Shown one piece after another: positions 1 through 11,200 of a stretch of 64,000 bases of DNA. Position numbers and translations under genes: made by a program. This stretch comes from Rhynochetos jubatus (taxonomy: Eukaryota; Chordata; Aves; Eurypygiformes; Rhynochetidae). The DNA lies in NCBI GenBank assembly GCA_027574665.1, contig CM050672.1, forward strand, positions 7,176,001 through 7,240,000, written 5' to 3'. Numbering within the stretch: the first letter of the stretch is position 1; each line of letters opens with the position of its first letter. A model generated the notes under the pieces. It made no database searches. It saw only the letters and a program-made list of their open reading frames with translations, and was not told where the DNA came from.

Positions 1-1354
1 CAACGCTGACCTCAGTCAGTTTTGATCACAGGAGGTAAAACTTAGGTCTTCGCCTTTCTAAAGTTATTTCTCAAAGGATTCCAGAGATAAGCTCACAACT
101 TTTCCCATCTGAAGCCAGGCTGTCCTGCAAGTCTCACTGATTTCATCAGGATTTTTACCTGATCAGCCTGACTAGGGTTGTATGTGCTGTTAGTCTTTTA
201 ATTTCTTCTACTCTGGGTGGATTATGTACCAAGCACCCTCAACTGAGTCACTTCAGACAGGAAGCAGTTTTACAAAACTAAAAGAGGATCTATTTCTGCA
301 GCTGGACGCAGAGAGGACACGTTACATCATATACACATACAGCAGACTCTCCAGCCCTCCACTACCTTAAAATCTGGATTCTTCTGGAATCGCACCTTTG
401 TGTCAATAAACATCTCCTGTCACCTCAAAATTAACACCACTTCGGCTGCACCAGCTGTTTAACAGGCACTTGACAGGTAAGATGCGGTGAGCACTTAGGT
501 CAAGAAATACATCTTGCAGACATTTGGCAGAAGAATAATCATGGAATATGACACGAGTAGGAAAAATGTCATATGCAAAATACCACCAATATTTAACCAA
601 AGTTTGTTAAAAAATAATGCGTGCGTTACCAGAAAGCATCACCTTAAACTCTTAATAACGGCTCAATGTCAATAATACGACTTATCAGCGAAGAGCTTAC
701 AGGACTCGTGCGCAGGGAGCACATCACTGCGTACATCGAGACACCTACGAGCGTTTCCCGACCCCCCAGCTGTCGCGACTCCGCTCACAAGCCAGAGCCC
801 GGGCTGAGCCCTGCCTGGCCGCGCTCGAGGCCACGTCCTGTCACCCTCGGGAGGGTAAGGCACCCGACAGCCCAGCCAGAAACCTTGACCGCGGTTAGCA
901 ACCTGTTCGGCAGGAGCTTTCAGGGCACATGCAAATCTCCTCGGAAAGTTTAGCGACCTGCTGCAGTTCCTCTTTAATGGAAAGCGCCCGGCGGCTGCCA
1001 AGCCGCCTCCGAGCCCGCTCGCGTGTCAGCCCGCCGCCGGAGGCCTGCCGCGGGGTCAGCAGCGGCACCGGGGCCCGCCGAGCCCGGCCTGCGGCACCCA
1101 CCGGACCGGCCGCCTCAGGCCGCGGCGGCCGCCGGCCCGACCCAGCCGAAAACGGCCGAGGATGGCGCCGGCAGACCCCGCCGGGCCCGCGGCCTCCTTC
1201 CTCCCGCTGACACGGCCCACCGCCCCCGGAACCGGGTCAGCGCAACGCCAGGCCCGCGCCTGACAGGGCCGGCGCTGACCGCGACCCGCCAGGCCTCGGC
1301 CGGCCGGGCCCCCGCGCCGCCCCCCTCCGCGCCGCCCCCCTCCGCGGCTCTCAC
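1..1354 (-). other. AGO4: AGO4 intron 1 (partial)
   Basis: This is the donor-proximal part of AGO4 intron 1, running off the left edge of the window. Positions 740-1354 belong to the CpG island; 1-660 is ordinary mixed-composition sequence. I see no second AGO4 exon, which would carry the conserved GKPIRLLANHF block. Confidence 0.7.
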
Positions 1355-1373
1355 CGGGTCCCAGCGCTTCCAT
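1355..1373 (-). CDS. AGO4: AGO4 first coding exon (Argonaute-4, 5' end only)
   Basis: On the minus strand the ATG at 1373-1371 opens ATG GAA GCG CTG GGA CCC G, reading MEALGP plus one base, then a GTGAG donor from 1354. Argonaute-4 starts MEALGPG, unlike AGO1 (MEAGPSG) or AGO3 (MEIGSAG), and its first coding exon has this shape. Synteny agrees: AGO4 lies head-to-head with CLSPN in human. Argonaute-4 binds miRNA guides in the RNA-induced silencing complex in the cytoplasm; its PAZ, MID and PIWI domains are encoded by exons beyond the left edge of the window. Only this exon and part of intron 1 are present. The identification rests on six and a third codons, the splice donor, the CpG-island context and synteny, so it is strong but not independent of gene order. 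Confidence 0.85.
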
Positions 1374-2110
1374 GGCGGCGGCGGCGGCCTCGCTGCGGTC
1401 CCCCCCGGTCCCGACGACCGCCCCGGGCCCCGCCGCCGGCCCCGCCGCCGCCGCGTAGCGCTTGATCTCGGGAATATTGGCTCCGGGGTGGGGGCCTGGC
1501 GCGTGAACGGGGGGGGCGGCGGCGGCGGGGCGCGGGGCGGAGGAGGACGGGTGGGGGGCGCGGCGGGGAGCGGTCCCCGCGCTCCGCTTCCCCGAGCGGC
1601 GGCGCAAACAATCCCCCCGCTGCGCCGCCGCCGAGCCCGAGCGCGCCCCCGCCGCCGCCAGCACGCGCCGCCTCCCCCTGTGCGCGCCCCCCGCCGCCCG
1701 GGCGAGGAGGAGGAGGAGGAGGAGGAAGAGGAGGAGGAGGCGGCCCTTCCACGCTGCCCGGCGCCGCCGCCTCGCGCACGCGCGCCGCCCCCTGCCGGCG
1801 GGGGCGCGCACGCCGCCCGCACCCTTTCAACGCGGCAACAGGTGACGCCGGCTTCCCGCGCGCGCCCCCGCCCCTCGCCTCAGCGGGCGGCGCTGCCCCG
1901 GTTCCCGCGTCCAGGGGAGCGGCCGTTCGTCCTCCCACCACCCCCGCCCTCTCCCCGGCCCCCCGAACCCGGCATCCGTTCGCGGGTTTAATAATTAACC
2001 GAACAGCGACCGGCAGCGCGGGCAGCGGCTCCGCGGGTGCCTCCACCCGTCCGGCTGCGCCCCGAAACGGGCAACTCGCCCAGCTTCATTAATTACAGCC
2101 CGAGTAACCG
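1374..2110 (-). promoter_or_regulatory. AGO4: AGO4 promoter and 5'UTR, CpG island
   Basis: The sequence directly upstream of the AGO4 ATG is extremely GC- and CpG-rich, and the island as a whole spans about 740-2110. It holds G-runs at 1508-1525 and 1548-1560, and a GAG trinucleotide tract at 1704-1740 (CTC on the gene strand) that may lie in the 5'UTR or just upstream. No TATA box is visible, as expected for a CpG-island housekeeping promoter. The transcription start cannot be fixed from sequence alone. Confidence 0.65.
1704..1740. repeat. GAG/CTC trinucleotide microsatellite
   Basis: A nearly pure GAG run of about 12 units with one GAA interruption, in the AGO4 upstream island. It creates polyleucine, polyserine or polyglutamate stretches in shadow frames but is not coding. 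Confidence 0.85.
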
Positions 2111-4880
2111 CGTGTGCCAGCTAAACAGCCCGAATGCGAGTTAAAACGCCCCAAAAGCCAGCTTTGGTAACGGTCCGGCGAATCGCTGGGCACAGGGCAC
2201 CCCAGGACCGCAGCCAGGGCCAGCACGTCCCCCGAGGCGTCCTGTGGGCCCAAGCTGGCGGGGCACTGCGGCCAGGCCGGCGGGATGCTGAGGGGTGAGG
2301 GCCCAGCAGCTGGTGGCTGGCGCGCAGATGGACAGCAATCGCGGGGTATGGCCCAGGAGCTGCCTGGAATGCACCGGCCCCGAGGGGAGCGGCTGGTGCC
2401 CCCCCAGCTGGGGCATTCGGCTCTTAGGGCGCACCTTGCCACAGCCCCTGCCCCTCACCCCCGTCTTGGAGAGGGGCCCTGGGCTGGGTTTCAGCCAGCA
2501 CCGGCAAGGGAGTGGGCTCACAGACCATCAATTTGTCTTTTTTAAAGAAAAACGTTTCAGCCAAGTGTCCTTAAATAAGGGGGTTACTGACTTTTCGCCT
2601 CTTTAAGCGGCTACTCCCTCGCCCGCCCCGCGGGTTGGTTCAGCCAACAATTCTCGGCTGACTCACAAGAAGGTCAGGAGTCAAAGCATTTTATCAATAA
2701 TAAATGCCGAGTCCATTTTATTTGCCTTTTTTAACCCGCGGGGTTGGTATTTCCCAAGTTGAAACATCAAACCCTATTTTAAAATGAAACCTGAGCTCCT
2801 CGTGCTGACACCAGTTGCCACTCGAGGGAAACACCGGTTTTACAAGACCAGTGCCGAAAGCCCGTGATGTCTAGCAATATTTCCATGTTATTATCCAGCA
2901 TGTCTGCGTCTAAAACCCACGCGTGTAGGGCTACACAATTAGTAGTTTAAAAACACAAAGATGCCATCTCTACCTCAAGAAATCTGCGGTACAAAGGCTT
3001 GGTCCTGTAAGACGCCGAGTGCGACAGCCCAAGCCTATACTTAACGCATTATAAATTCAAACAAGTCAGCAAAGCAATTAAGTGGATAAATCTTACGTAC
3101 GCATTGAGGCATCCTGACTCCCGGAGCGGTCAGAACTTTGTTTCTAAATCCTAACCCACCCTTGGACTGGAAACAGCTACACGTTCCCAGCGGTAAGGCT
3201 TAATTAGGTTATGACAGACAATAGGCTTAGCGCCGAAGATGTGCTGCTAAACATCGCAACCGCCAGAAGCTGTGGAAGGAGTGTTATTTAGAAACAACCA
3301 GATTTCTAAACCCAGCTTTTAAAAATGAATGTTTTAATATGGCCCTTTATCCACTGCTAAAACCCAAGGTTTGAGTTTAGTTTAGAATCTCCTTCACGGC
3401 AAACATTTTCCAAGACTTACCTATTCCCTGAGACTGCCTTTGTGTGCCAGGGATGAGTAAGAGCACTCGGGATCAGAAATAACCTACCCTGGCAGGCAGC
3501 CTATCTTTTTGCCACCTTTTCCTTGCCAGCTGACTCCCAGTACTATTCCTAACATAGCAACGAGATTACAGCCTTCAGTACAATAACTGCTAGTATTTTC
3601 TTGGGTTTTACTGGCAGACTACCTAGAAAGATCCCCAAATTCTAGGTATTTCTAGCGTGATGCCACCACCCTTTTTGCATTGTCAGTTACTTCCTCAAAG
3701 AACGCAGCGTTCCGCAGAAAAAGGACAGATGGTCTTAAACACAAGCGGAATATGGTTTGTTTACATTTGCACAACGGTCTAAAAACGCCAAGATTTCATT
3801 TATGCACAACAGTGAACGCCTTTTTGAAGAGCAGGTAATTAAAATTGAGGATTTTTTTTTCTTCTCTGACTCTTTCTACTAAGTTAAAGGCAGTATTTTA
3901 ATTATATGGATTAAAGGTCGTTTTGTAGAGCCAGCATCTGCCCCCCACCCCCCTCCCATTACTAAATAGTAATTTTTGAATTCCTGTAGCTCCTGTAAAG
4001 CTACAGGAAACCAGAATTGTGATGTTTGCAGTGGGTTTCATGGGCATGTGCTTTTCTCACTTCCTCCATTCTCAGACTTGGACTCATCTACTACAATAGT
4101 TCCCACATAGCCATCTGCTCCTTATCCCCCACAAAGCCCTGCCTGGTACCGAACACATCCTTTTTCTGCGCTTGCCTTCAGCGACAGCAGGTTACTGCTG
4201 TTTGGCTTGCGAGAAAAACCAAAACACCCCTAACTCTAGCTCACAACAAGGTCCCTGACGCCCGCCCCAGCCCACTGCTCTCCCTCCAGCTGCCAGCAGC
4301 AGGAAGCAGGGTGCAAACACCTCTCAAAGTTCCAATTTCTGGAGAGGGAAAGAAGAGGTGACACCCACCTCACAGCCACTTGAACCCAACCGAACGATTC
4401 TGTGTTTGTCCACGTCTTCCTATGGCTCTGGAGAAGCCTCCTGAGCATCAGGGTTGAGCTGCCCTGCCACCCTGCCCCCTTTGGCAGTACTGGGGCCCTG
4501 GCAGTGTTATGTGGTGGCAACACTTTATATGGATTAGATGTAAAGAAATGATTTGAGGAGCGAGACTTATCTCTACTCACCAGTTCTGACCACAAGGTGA
4601 AGGCCTTTGCACTCCCACTAGCTAAGACCTGCAAGATGCCTGGGAGCAGGTCTGCGGCCTCCACAGATCAGGCAGCACCAGACACTGGCGTTAGCTCTGG
4701 ATGCAGGGCCATACCGCCCTCACCCCCAAGGCCTCTGGGACACAGCATGGCCTGGGCTCTGAGGGGCCAGTGCACCCCAGGGGACAGGCCCACAGACCCC
4801 CGAGGCACCCATATACCTCAGCACTGCACTGGGAGGGCTGTACGACCCCTGCTCAAACCCACTCGGACCCCAGGCACACG
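2111..4880. other. Divergent spacer between AGO4 and CLSPN
   Basis: Positions 2160-2520 are GC-rich, and 2540-4230 is AT-richer ordinary sequence with no exon I recognise. It contains a perfect 11-bp inverted repeat at 3981-4009. Open frames here are short and carry no family resemblance. Confidence 0.6.
3981..4009. repeat. Perfect 11-bp inverted repeat (hairpin)
   Basis: The left arm TTCCTGTAGCT (3981-3991) and right arm AGCTACAGGAA (3999-4009) are exact reverse complements around a 7-base loop. There is no downstream U-run or flanking gene to suggest a known RNA. It could be a small cruciform or a chance palindrome. Confidence 0.7.
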
Positions 4881-5200
4881 GACGGACCCAACGCCCCAGC
4901 CCACCCTCAACCGGCCCCGCCAAGCGCGGCGCGACCCGCCACACCCCGACCGCGGGGACGGCCTTCTAAAGCGTGCGGGTGGCCTCGAAGCGCGAGCAAT
5001 GATTGGGCTGGGCGGAAGGGGCGGGGCTACGCGGAAAAAATCTCCCAATAAAGAGGCGGAGGGCGGAGCTTCCGGGGCACCTCTGGGTAGCCGTTGGCTG
5101 TCTCCGAGGTTGGGCGGGACTGAGACAGCGCGCCAAGACTCGAAGCAGTTTCCTACGCGGCTGTGCGGTGGGAGCTTCGGGGCTGCGCCGGGCCGAGGTG
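4881..5200 (+). promoter_or_regulatory. CLSPN: CLSPN promoter and 5'UTR
   Basis: This is the upstream part of the CpG island (about 4880-5870) that contains the CLSPN start codon. There is an inverted CCAAT box (ATTGG) at 5002-5006, a GC box GGGGCGGGGC at 5018-5027 and a direct CCAAT at 5045-5049. The combination of NF-Y and Sp1 sites without a clear TATA box is typical of cell-cycle genes, and claspin is a known E2F-regulated S-phase gene. I see no perfect TTTSGCGC E2F site. The transcription start is probably near 5100-5170. Confidence 0.6.
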
Positions 5201-5224
5201 ATGGCGGCGGCCCCCCCCGCTGAG
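5201..5224 (+). CDS. CLSPN: CLSPN coding exon 1
   Basis: Encodes MAAAPPAE, phase 0, followed by GTGAGT. The frame stays open upstream to about 5003 but has no ATG before 5201. These eight residues differ from the human N-terminus, which is poorly conserved up to the degron. Confidence 0.92.
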
Positions 5225-8200
5225 GTGAGTCCTGCCGCTCCGCGCAACCGGCTGCCTGCTGGCGGCGGTGGCAGCTCACGGTCTGCTTGTAGCCTTGGGG
5301 CTCCGCTGGCTGCGGTGCGGCAGAGGGCCGGGAGGGGTAGCGAGGGGCAGCGAGCAAAGCCGTGACGGTGGTAGCGGGGCCTCCTCGGCCGCCCTTGAGC
5401 CCGGGCGGCACGGTACCGTCCCTGAGCTTGCTCCTCTGCTGGCAGACTACGCCTCCCAGCGTTCCCGGCGGCTCGCTCTTCCGCCTTGCCGCCCGCGGGG
5501 CGGGCTGGGAAAGCTGGACTTGGCCTACCCCCGCGGGTGCGGTGCATGCTGGGGGGTGTGGGCACCGGCCGTGGGCGAGGTGCGTGCCGCGAAGGCGGTG
5601 CCCGGCCCGGCCGGCAGCGGTGCAGGCTGGGGAGGGATGCTCTGCCCGCATCCGTACCTCAGAGCGGCCTGGGGAGCGTGTTCGTGCCCTCCCGCAGCCG
5701 GGTGGTCGCTTGCGGGCCGTCCCGGCAGCGCTGGGCAGGGCCGCGAGCCCCGCCGGGCCGCGTCCTTGCGGCAGTGCTATCCCGCTGCCCCTGTAGCGCT
5801 GCCGGCGGCGGCCCGGGGCAGCGTCAGCCGTGAGGGAGGGCAGAGGAGGGCCCTTCTATTGCGCGCTTGGGCACATTGTTGTGGAGGCCTCTAAAGAATC
5901 CCCACAGGCGTCTTCTGGTCTCTGCTAGTTTAGATGAAACAGGGATGTGGGAGAATAAAATCTTATGTTTCTCACTGTGCTTTTCATTCCAGTGGGTTTG
6001 AATAATAGTGGAGATAAGCCAGTAGGCTCATTCTTCCTTTTTTGTGTACAAAAGCTCACCTTAACCATATTTAAATACTAATAAAAGTCGATAGAGTGTA
6101 AACTCCCTTCATGTAAATACCAAATCTTAAAATGTAATGATAATGTACCTGTATATAACTCTATGTAAGGGGTCAGCCAAGGTTTTGGAATGAAGTTAAA
6201 CACCAAAAGTCATTAATATGCAAACAATATTCACTGTAAACAATAATCCCTGTAACGAAAACTTCATTTTGCTTCCTAGTTTCCGTTAGAAGATTTGAAT
6301 TCAGACTTGCAGAAAACCCTTGACAGTGACTCTGACAGTGGGCAGGGCAGCTGTGAAACAGCTTCTCCAGGCCACTTCAGCAAGGCGATAGCATCTCTTG
6401 ATGACAGAGGTCTGTAATGTTTCCATGAATTGTGCCTGGTGGTTGTTGCCTTCAATGGTGCGTCTTTTGTTTTATAAATTCCTTTTTAGGAAGTTGTCAT
6501 TGCTTGACTGAATCCAAACTGCCTTTTTGTTGCTCAGGATGTAGGCAGACGTCTGTAAATCTCTGAAAAGCATTTCTGGATGTAGAGAAAGGGAAATAGT
6601 AGATGGGACGTGAGTGTCTTAATTGCTTATTTCCTTTCTTTTTTATGATTTGCTCAACCTTTGTACTTATTTAGTCACTTACTGTGGGTTTTAATTCTGT
6701 TTCAAGGCAAGTCACTAATCTATCTGAAGGATTTTCAGCTTTTCCTTTTTTTAAAGGTTAAAACTCTGTAATATCGATTTGGGTCCATTGTATACTGCAC
6801 TGCAGGGAGAAGGGGATTTTGAAAACTTGAGTTCAGGGTGATTTGCTGTAGATGTTGACATCTGTGAAACATAAGGTTACATATCTGTTAAATTTAACTG
6901 ATTCACTGTTAATTAACTTGCTGAATTTTCTTCTCCGTAGTGTGCATAATTTCTTTTTCTTTTAATGTATTTTGTCAGATTCAGAGGAAGAGATTTTTGT
7001 ACGTAAAAAAGCAAAAACCAAGAAGGTGCTTCAGGATAGTGAGAGCGAAGATGGAGAGGATGGTAGTTCTTTTGTGCAGAACAATACTCTGGACGGAGAC
7101 AAGGAAAACAGAGAGGAGAAAGAGGACGTTACTGCCCCGAGGAACAGCAAATCTCATCGGATTCGCCAAGGTCTGCTAGACAGTGATGATAGTGACACCG
7201 GTGACCAACTGCAGAGTGAAAACCTTGAAACAAGCAGAAAGTCCCACTTGACTGAGAATCGGTTGGAAAAGGAGAGACCCCTAAAATCTGGGAAGAAGTG
7301 CAGAAAACATAAACCTGATTTTGAAGAAGAGACAGCAAAAAAAGCTGTAGGAAAACCAAGAAGAAGAAAGGAGAAGGAGAAGAGAACTGAGTCCATCAAA
7401 CAGCTGAAAAAAGACAAGAAGCCTAGAGCAGAGGTATCTATTTTGGCAGAAAACCTCAGATGTTTTCTCAACTCACTTAAATTTGTTACTGCATTTGGGT
7501 ATTATGTTTCAACGCACCAGCTTTGGTAGTGTCTGCAGTGCTACGGCAGATGTGGGATCCACAGGGATCCACACCAGATGAGCCCATGGGCTTCATCTGC
7601 AAAGGAAGTACAAACCCTAACTTGATGTTTTAACGTCAGCAGTGCTGGGTGATTTAACCTCAGTGCACATTAAGCCAGGCAGAAATTCTTTGGGTTTGTT
7701 ACGTGTGCAAACGGCTTTGATTGGCATTTCGGCTTTTCTCCACATTGCTGTGCTAGTTTCTGGAGGAAGCTTTAGGTTACTTTCAAATTGGAATTCTGGC
7801 CTAAAAAAATGGCAGCCTGGGAGGTTGCAGATTGTTGCTCTTTATAAAATGCGTATTTCAAGTGTTAATTTATTCTCTCTGAGCCCTTTGTTCCATAATA
7901 ATTGAAATTCCCCACTTGTCAGGAAACCCTTCTGCCCTGTGAGGGTGACAGAGCCCTGGGACAGGCTGCCCAGAGAGGGGGGAGTCTCCTTCCCTGGAGA
8001 CTTTCCAAAGCCCCTGGACTTGTTCCTGGGTGATCTGCTCTGGGGGATCCTGCTCTGGCAGGGGGTTGGACTGGATGATCTCTAGAGGGCCCTTCCAACC
8101 CCCAATGCTCTGTGAGTCTGTGAATCACTGATGCAGGGAATACTGCTCCATGAATTACCTTCTCAACTTTGCAGTGCTACAGAGTGAATATGGCTGGCTT

Positions 8201-11200
8201 ACAGGGCACACAAGATTAAAGATGCTTTTTCTAACTTCTTTCATCAAAACCTTTTGACAGTAACCTTAAACTAATGTCAACAAACGGAAGGGGACCTTCT
8301 GAAATGAATATCACAAATACTTTATTCTTGTGGCAAGCAGGGGGATGGTGGTGAGCAGGAACCTTGTAACGATAGTGGATGTCTTCTTGATGACAAAGAA
8401 CTTTTTGATAATGGCTTAGAAGAGGAAAATGATTCCCCCTCCGAGGATGAAGAGTCAATAGAATTGATACGAGCGGCAGTGAAAAACAAAATGAAAAAAT
8501 ATAAGGTAACGTTTGATAGTGATAAAAGATTATTGGTGATTAGTAGGATTGTACCTGAGCGTGTAGTAAGACTCTTTTTGACGATGGTGCACTTGAACTG
8601 CTAGAGAGATCAGTCCTCTGCTTTTTGTTCTTAAAGATGGGGGGGTTGTTGACCTGGAAAGTTACAAAGATAATGCTACAGTACAAGCTTTGGAAAGCAT
8701 TATGTAGCATTTGTGTCAGTTTATGAGAATACTTGCTGTTTTTCCTGGTTTTGATGACCACTCATAATTCTGTACAAGTAGTTTTTACTTTTGACTTGTT
8801 TGCCCTCGGTAGCACCTGTGTATCTGGACAAATCAATGAATCTCTTTTTGTGCACTGTAGAACACAGAGCGGGTTTCTGAGGGTGAAGGCTACAAACATG
8901 TGTTTGATGATGAAAACGAGGAACCTGTATTAAAAGAACCAAAAAGGAAGGTGAAGTATTCATTTTAAGGCTCTACAGTGTTTATTGTAGTGACTCAGAT
9001 GTTTTTTGCATGCACACAGTCCACTGTGTTTATTGATTTGCTATTTTTAATCTTTTTTTAATGGACTGCTTTATTCCGACTTCTTTCCCTTCGAAAGGGA
9101 AAACTAAGCTATTTAGAATGTATCGACCGAGTCGCATAGTTTGTTTTCTGACTTCCGAAGCCTCTCTTTTCTTTCCTGAAGGAGCGGAAAGCAGCAAGGT
9201 TGAGTAAAGAAGCCATTAAACAACTGCATAGTGAGACCCAGCGACTTATTAGAGGTAAAACTGACACTCTATGTATGTAGAGGGGTATAAACTATTAAGA
9301 AATGAAGGGGAGAAATTGAAAGAATTTCACCTAGCAGGAGTTATTTAGGGTTGAAGGGTGCAAGACCATTTTTATTCAAAAGTTTTTGCTGCAAAATTCT
9401 TGTCCAGCCTCTTTGAATTTCAGAGACATCGAATAAATGCCTTGCATCACTTAAAATTTTCTCTCACCTCCTTTCTCTGGTAGAATCGTCTGTGTCTCTC
9501 CCATATCACGTGCCTGAGAGCAAGAGCGTTCATGACTACTTCAAGCGTAGACCTCGCCCAGTATGTCAAGGAAACGCCATGGCCTTGCTGAAGTAAGGAC
9601 TTGACTTTAATATTGTGGTCCAGTCTAAACCACGTTTTGCTTCTGTTGAGCAATGTATGGTAACGTGTACTTAAGCTACTGTCGTCACAAAATCTCTCAG
9701 TAATTTTATACCATGATAATGTAACTAGTACAAACTCTTTACACTACTCCACGCTTGAGCTTCCTTATCTCCTCAACGTGAAGGTTTCCAGACTTCTGTC
9801 CTTCACCTCTTTCTACACATTAATGACAATAATGAGAAGATGACTTCTTTCTCGCTGAGTTTATTCTCAACCTCTTCTCCCCTTCTTCGATAGCCTTGAG
9901 TGATAGTTTTCTGCCTTCATTAGGTCCACTAAATACCAGCTATCCCTGCGTGAGGAATCTGCAGAGACTGGGAACTCGAGCACGGATTGCAGAGCTGGAC
10001 AAGTCGAAGGTGATCAACCAGCAGCTAACGAACCAGCAACAAGCCTTGGCAGAGATGTTGGTGCTACTGCGAACAGACCCCTTGCTGATGGAGGGAAGAA
10101 CTTGACAGAAGACTTTGCTGAAAAGCCCAGGCAGGACAGTGATGATCCTCACGCAGTTGTGACTGTAACAACGGATAATACAGAACAACGGCACTCTGAC
10201 TTCCTAAGCACTGATTGTAGCGACCAAAACCAGAATGAAGTTTCTCTAGCAGTTGGAGGAGAAGCTCTTGAGCAAAGAGACGAAAAGGCACCAGACGTAG
10301 AATGTGAAAAAAACAATCAACAAGTGGGACCTGGATTGATGGCACAAGCTGAAAAAGCGAGGAAGTCCAAGTTGGATAAACTTCGTGAACTGGGAATAGA
10401 CCTGTCCATCAAGCCAAGAATCTGCTCTGGCAATGAATCCTTTATAAACCTTGAGGAATCTGATTCAAATCAAGGTATCCCTTTATTGTTGTAATCCTCT
10501 AGATCTGTCTAAGTAGGCAGAGTTCATCTGACTTTAGCTGGAAAACCTCTGAGAAATGTTTGACAGAAGAGTTAGGCACGTTCTCTCACTACTGCAGATT
10601 CTTTGCTTAACGTTGGGATCCCTTTTCTTTCAGCTGATGCTTAAAAAGAAAGTTCTGAGTCGTTAATATTTGAAAGCTTGAAGGGAATGATCAGTGATAA
10701 CTATTTGATGATGAATTTCCATGTTGGTGCTTAAAGCACGTGGGAACACTATTTTCAAATCGATTCAAAATGAGGCACGTGGTGATTTCCTGGGAACAAA
10801 GCTGGCCTGTGTTCCAGAGTGGTGACCGCTGATTTGGATAAAAGACAAGGCTGGGCAGCCAGCAGAAACTGACTTTTATAGCAAGAATGTTTTTCGTGTC
10901 TTTTAGGTACTGGATTTTGAACATCTATTCGTCAATACTAAATAGTTGACCTTGCTTTAAGGAAAAGATTGCAAATGATTAGGCAATTTTATAATTGCAT
11001 TAGATCTGTTATGTATTAGAAGATATTAAGAGGATGTCTGGATTGGCAGCCATCGGTCTGGTTTTATATCTGTGTGTTAACAGAAGTTTAGGACGGCCTG
11101 GTGGCTGGAAGGCCAGACTGGAAGTGAACTGAGATCTTGTGGATAGATCACAGTCAGTGGTTAGGTAATTTAATAGGAGCTAATATCAATTAGGTGCAAG

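Noticed and set aside
1023..2046. Overlapping frames of 230-320 codons around the AGO4 start
   Set aside because: CpG-island composition removes stops in most frames; only the 19-nt AGO4 exon has a family match and a splice donor.
4597..5651. Frames of 199-277 codons over the CLSPN promoter
   Set aside because: Compositional open frames in the CpG island; the true CLSPN first exon is 24 nt with a GTGAGT donor.
7434..7529. Extension of CLSPN exon 3 to the stop at 7529
   Set aside because: Sequence after the GTATCT donor is unrelated to claspin, and exon 4 resumes the homologous protein in phase.
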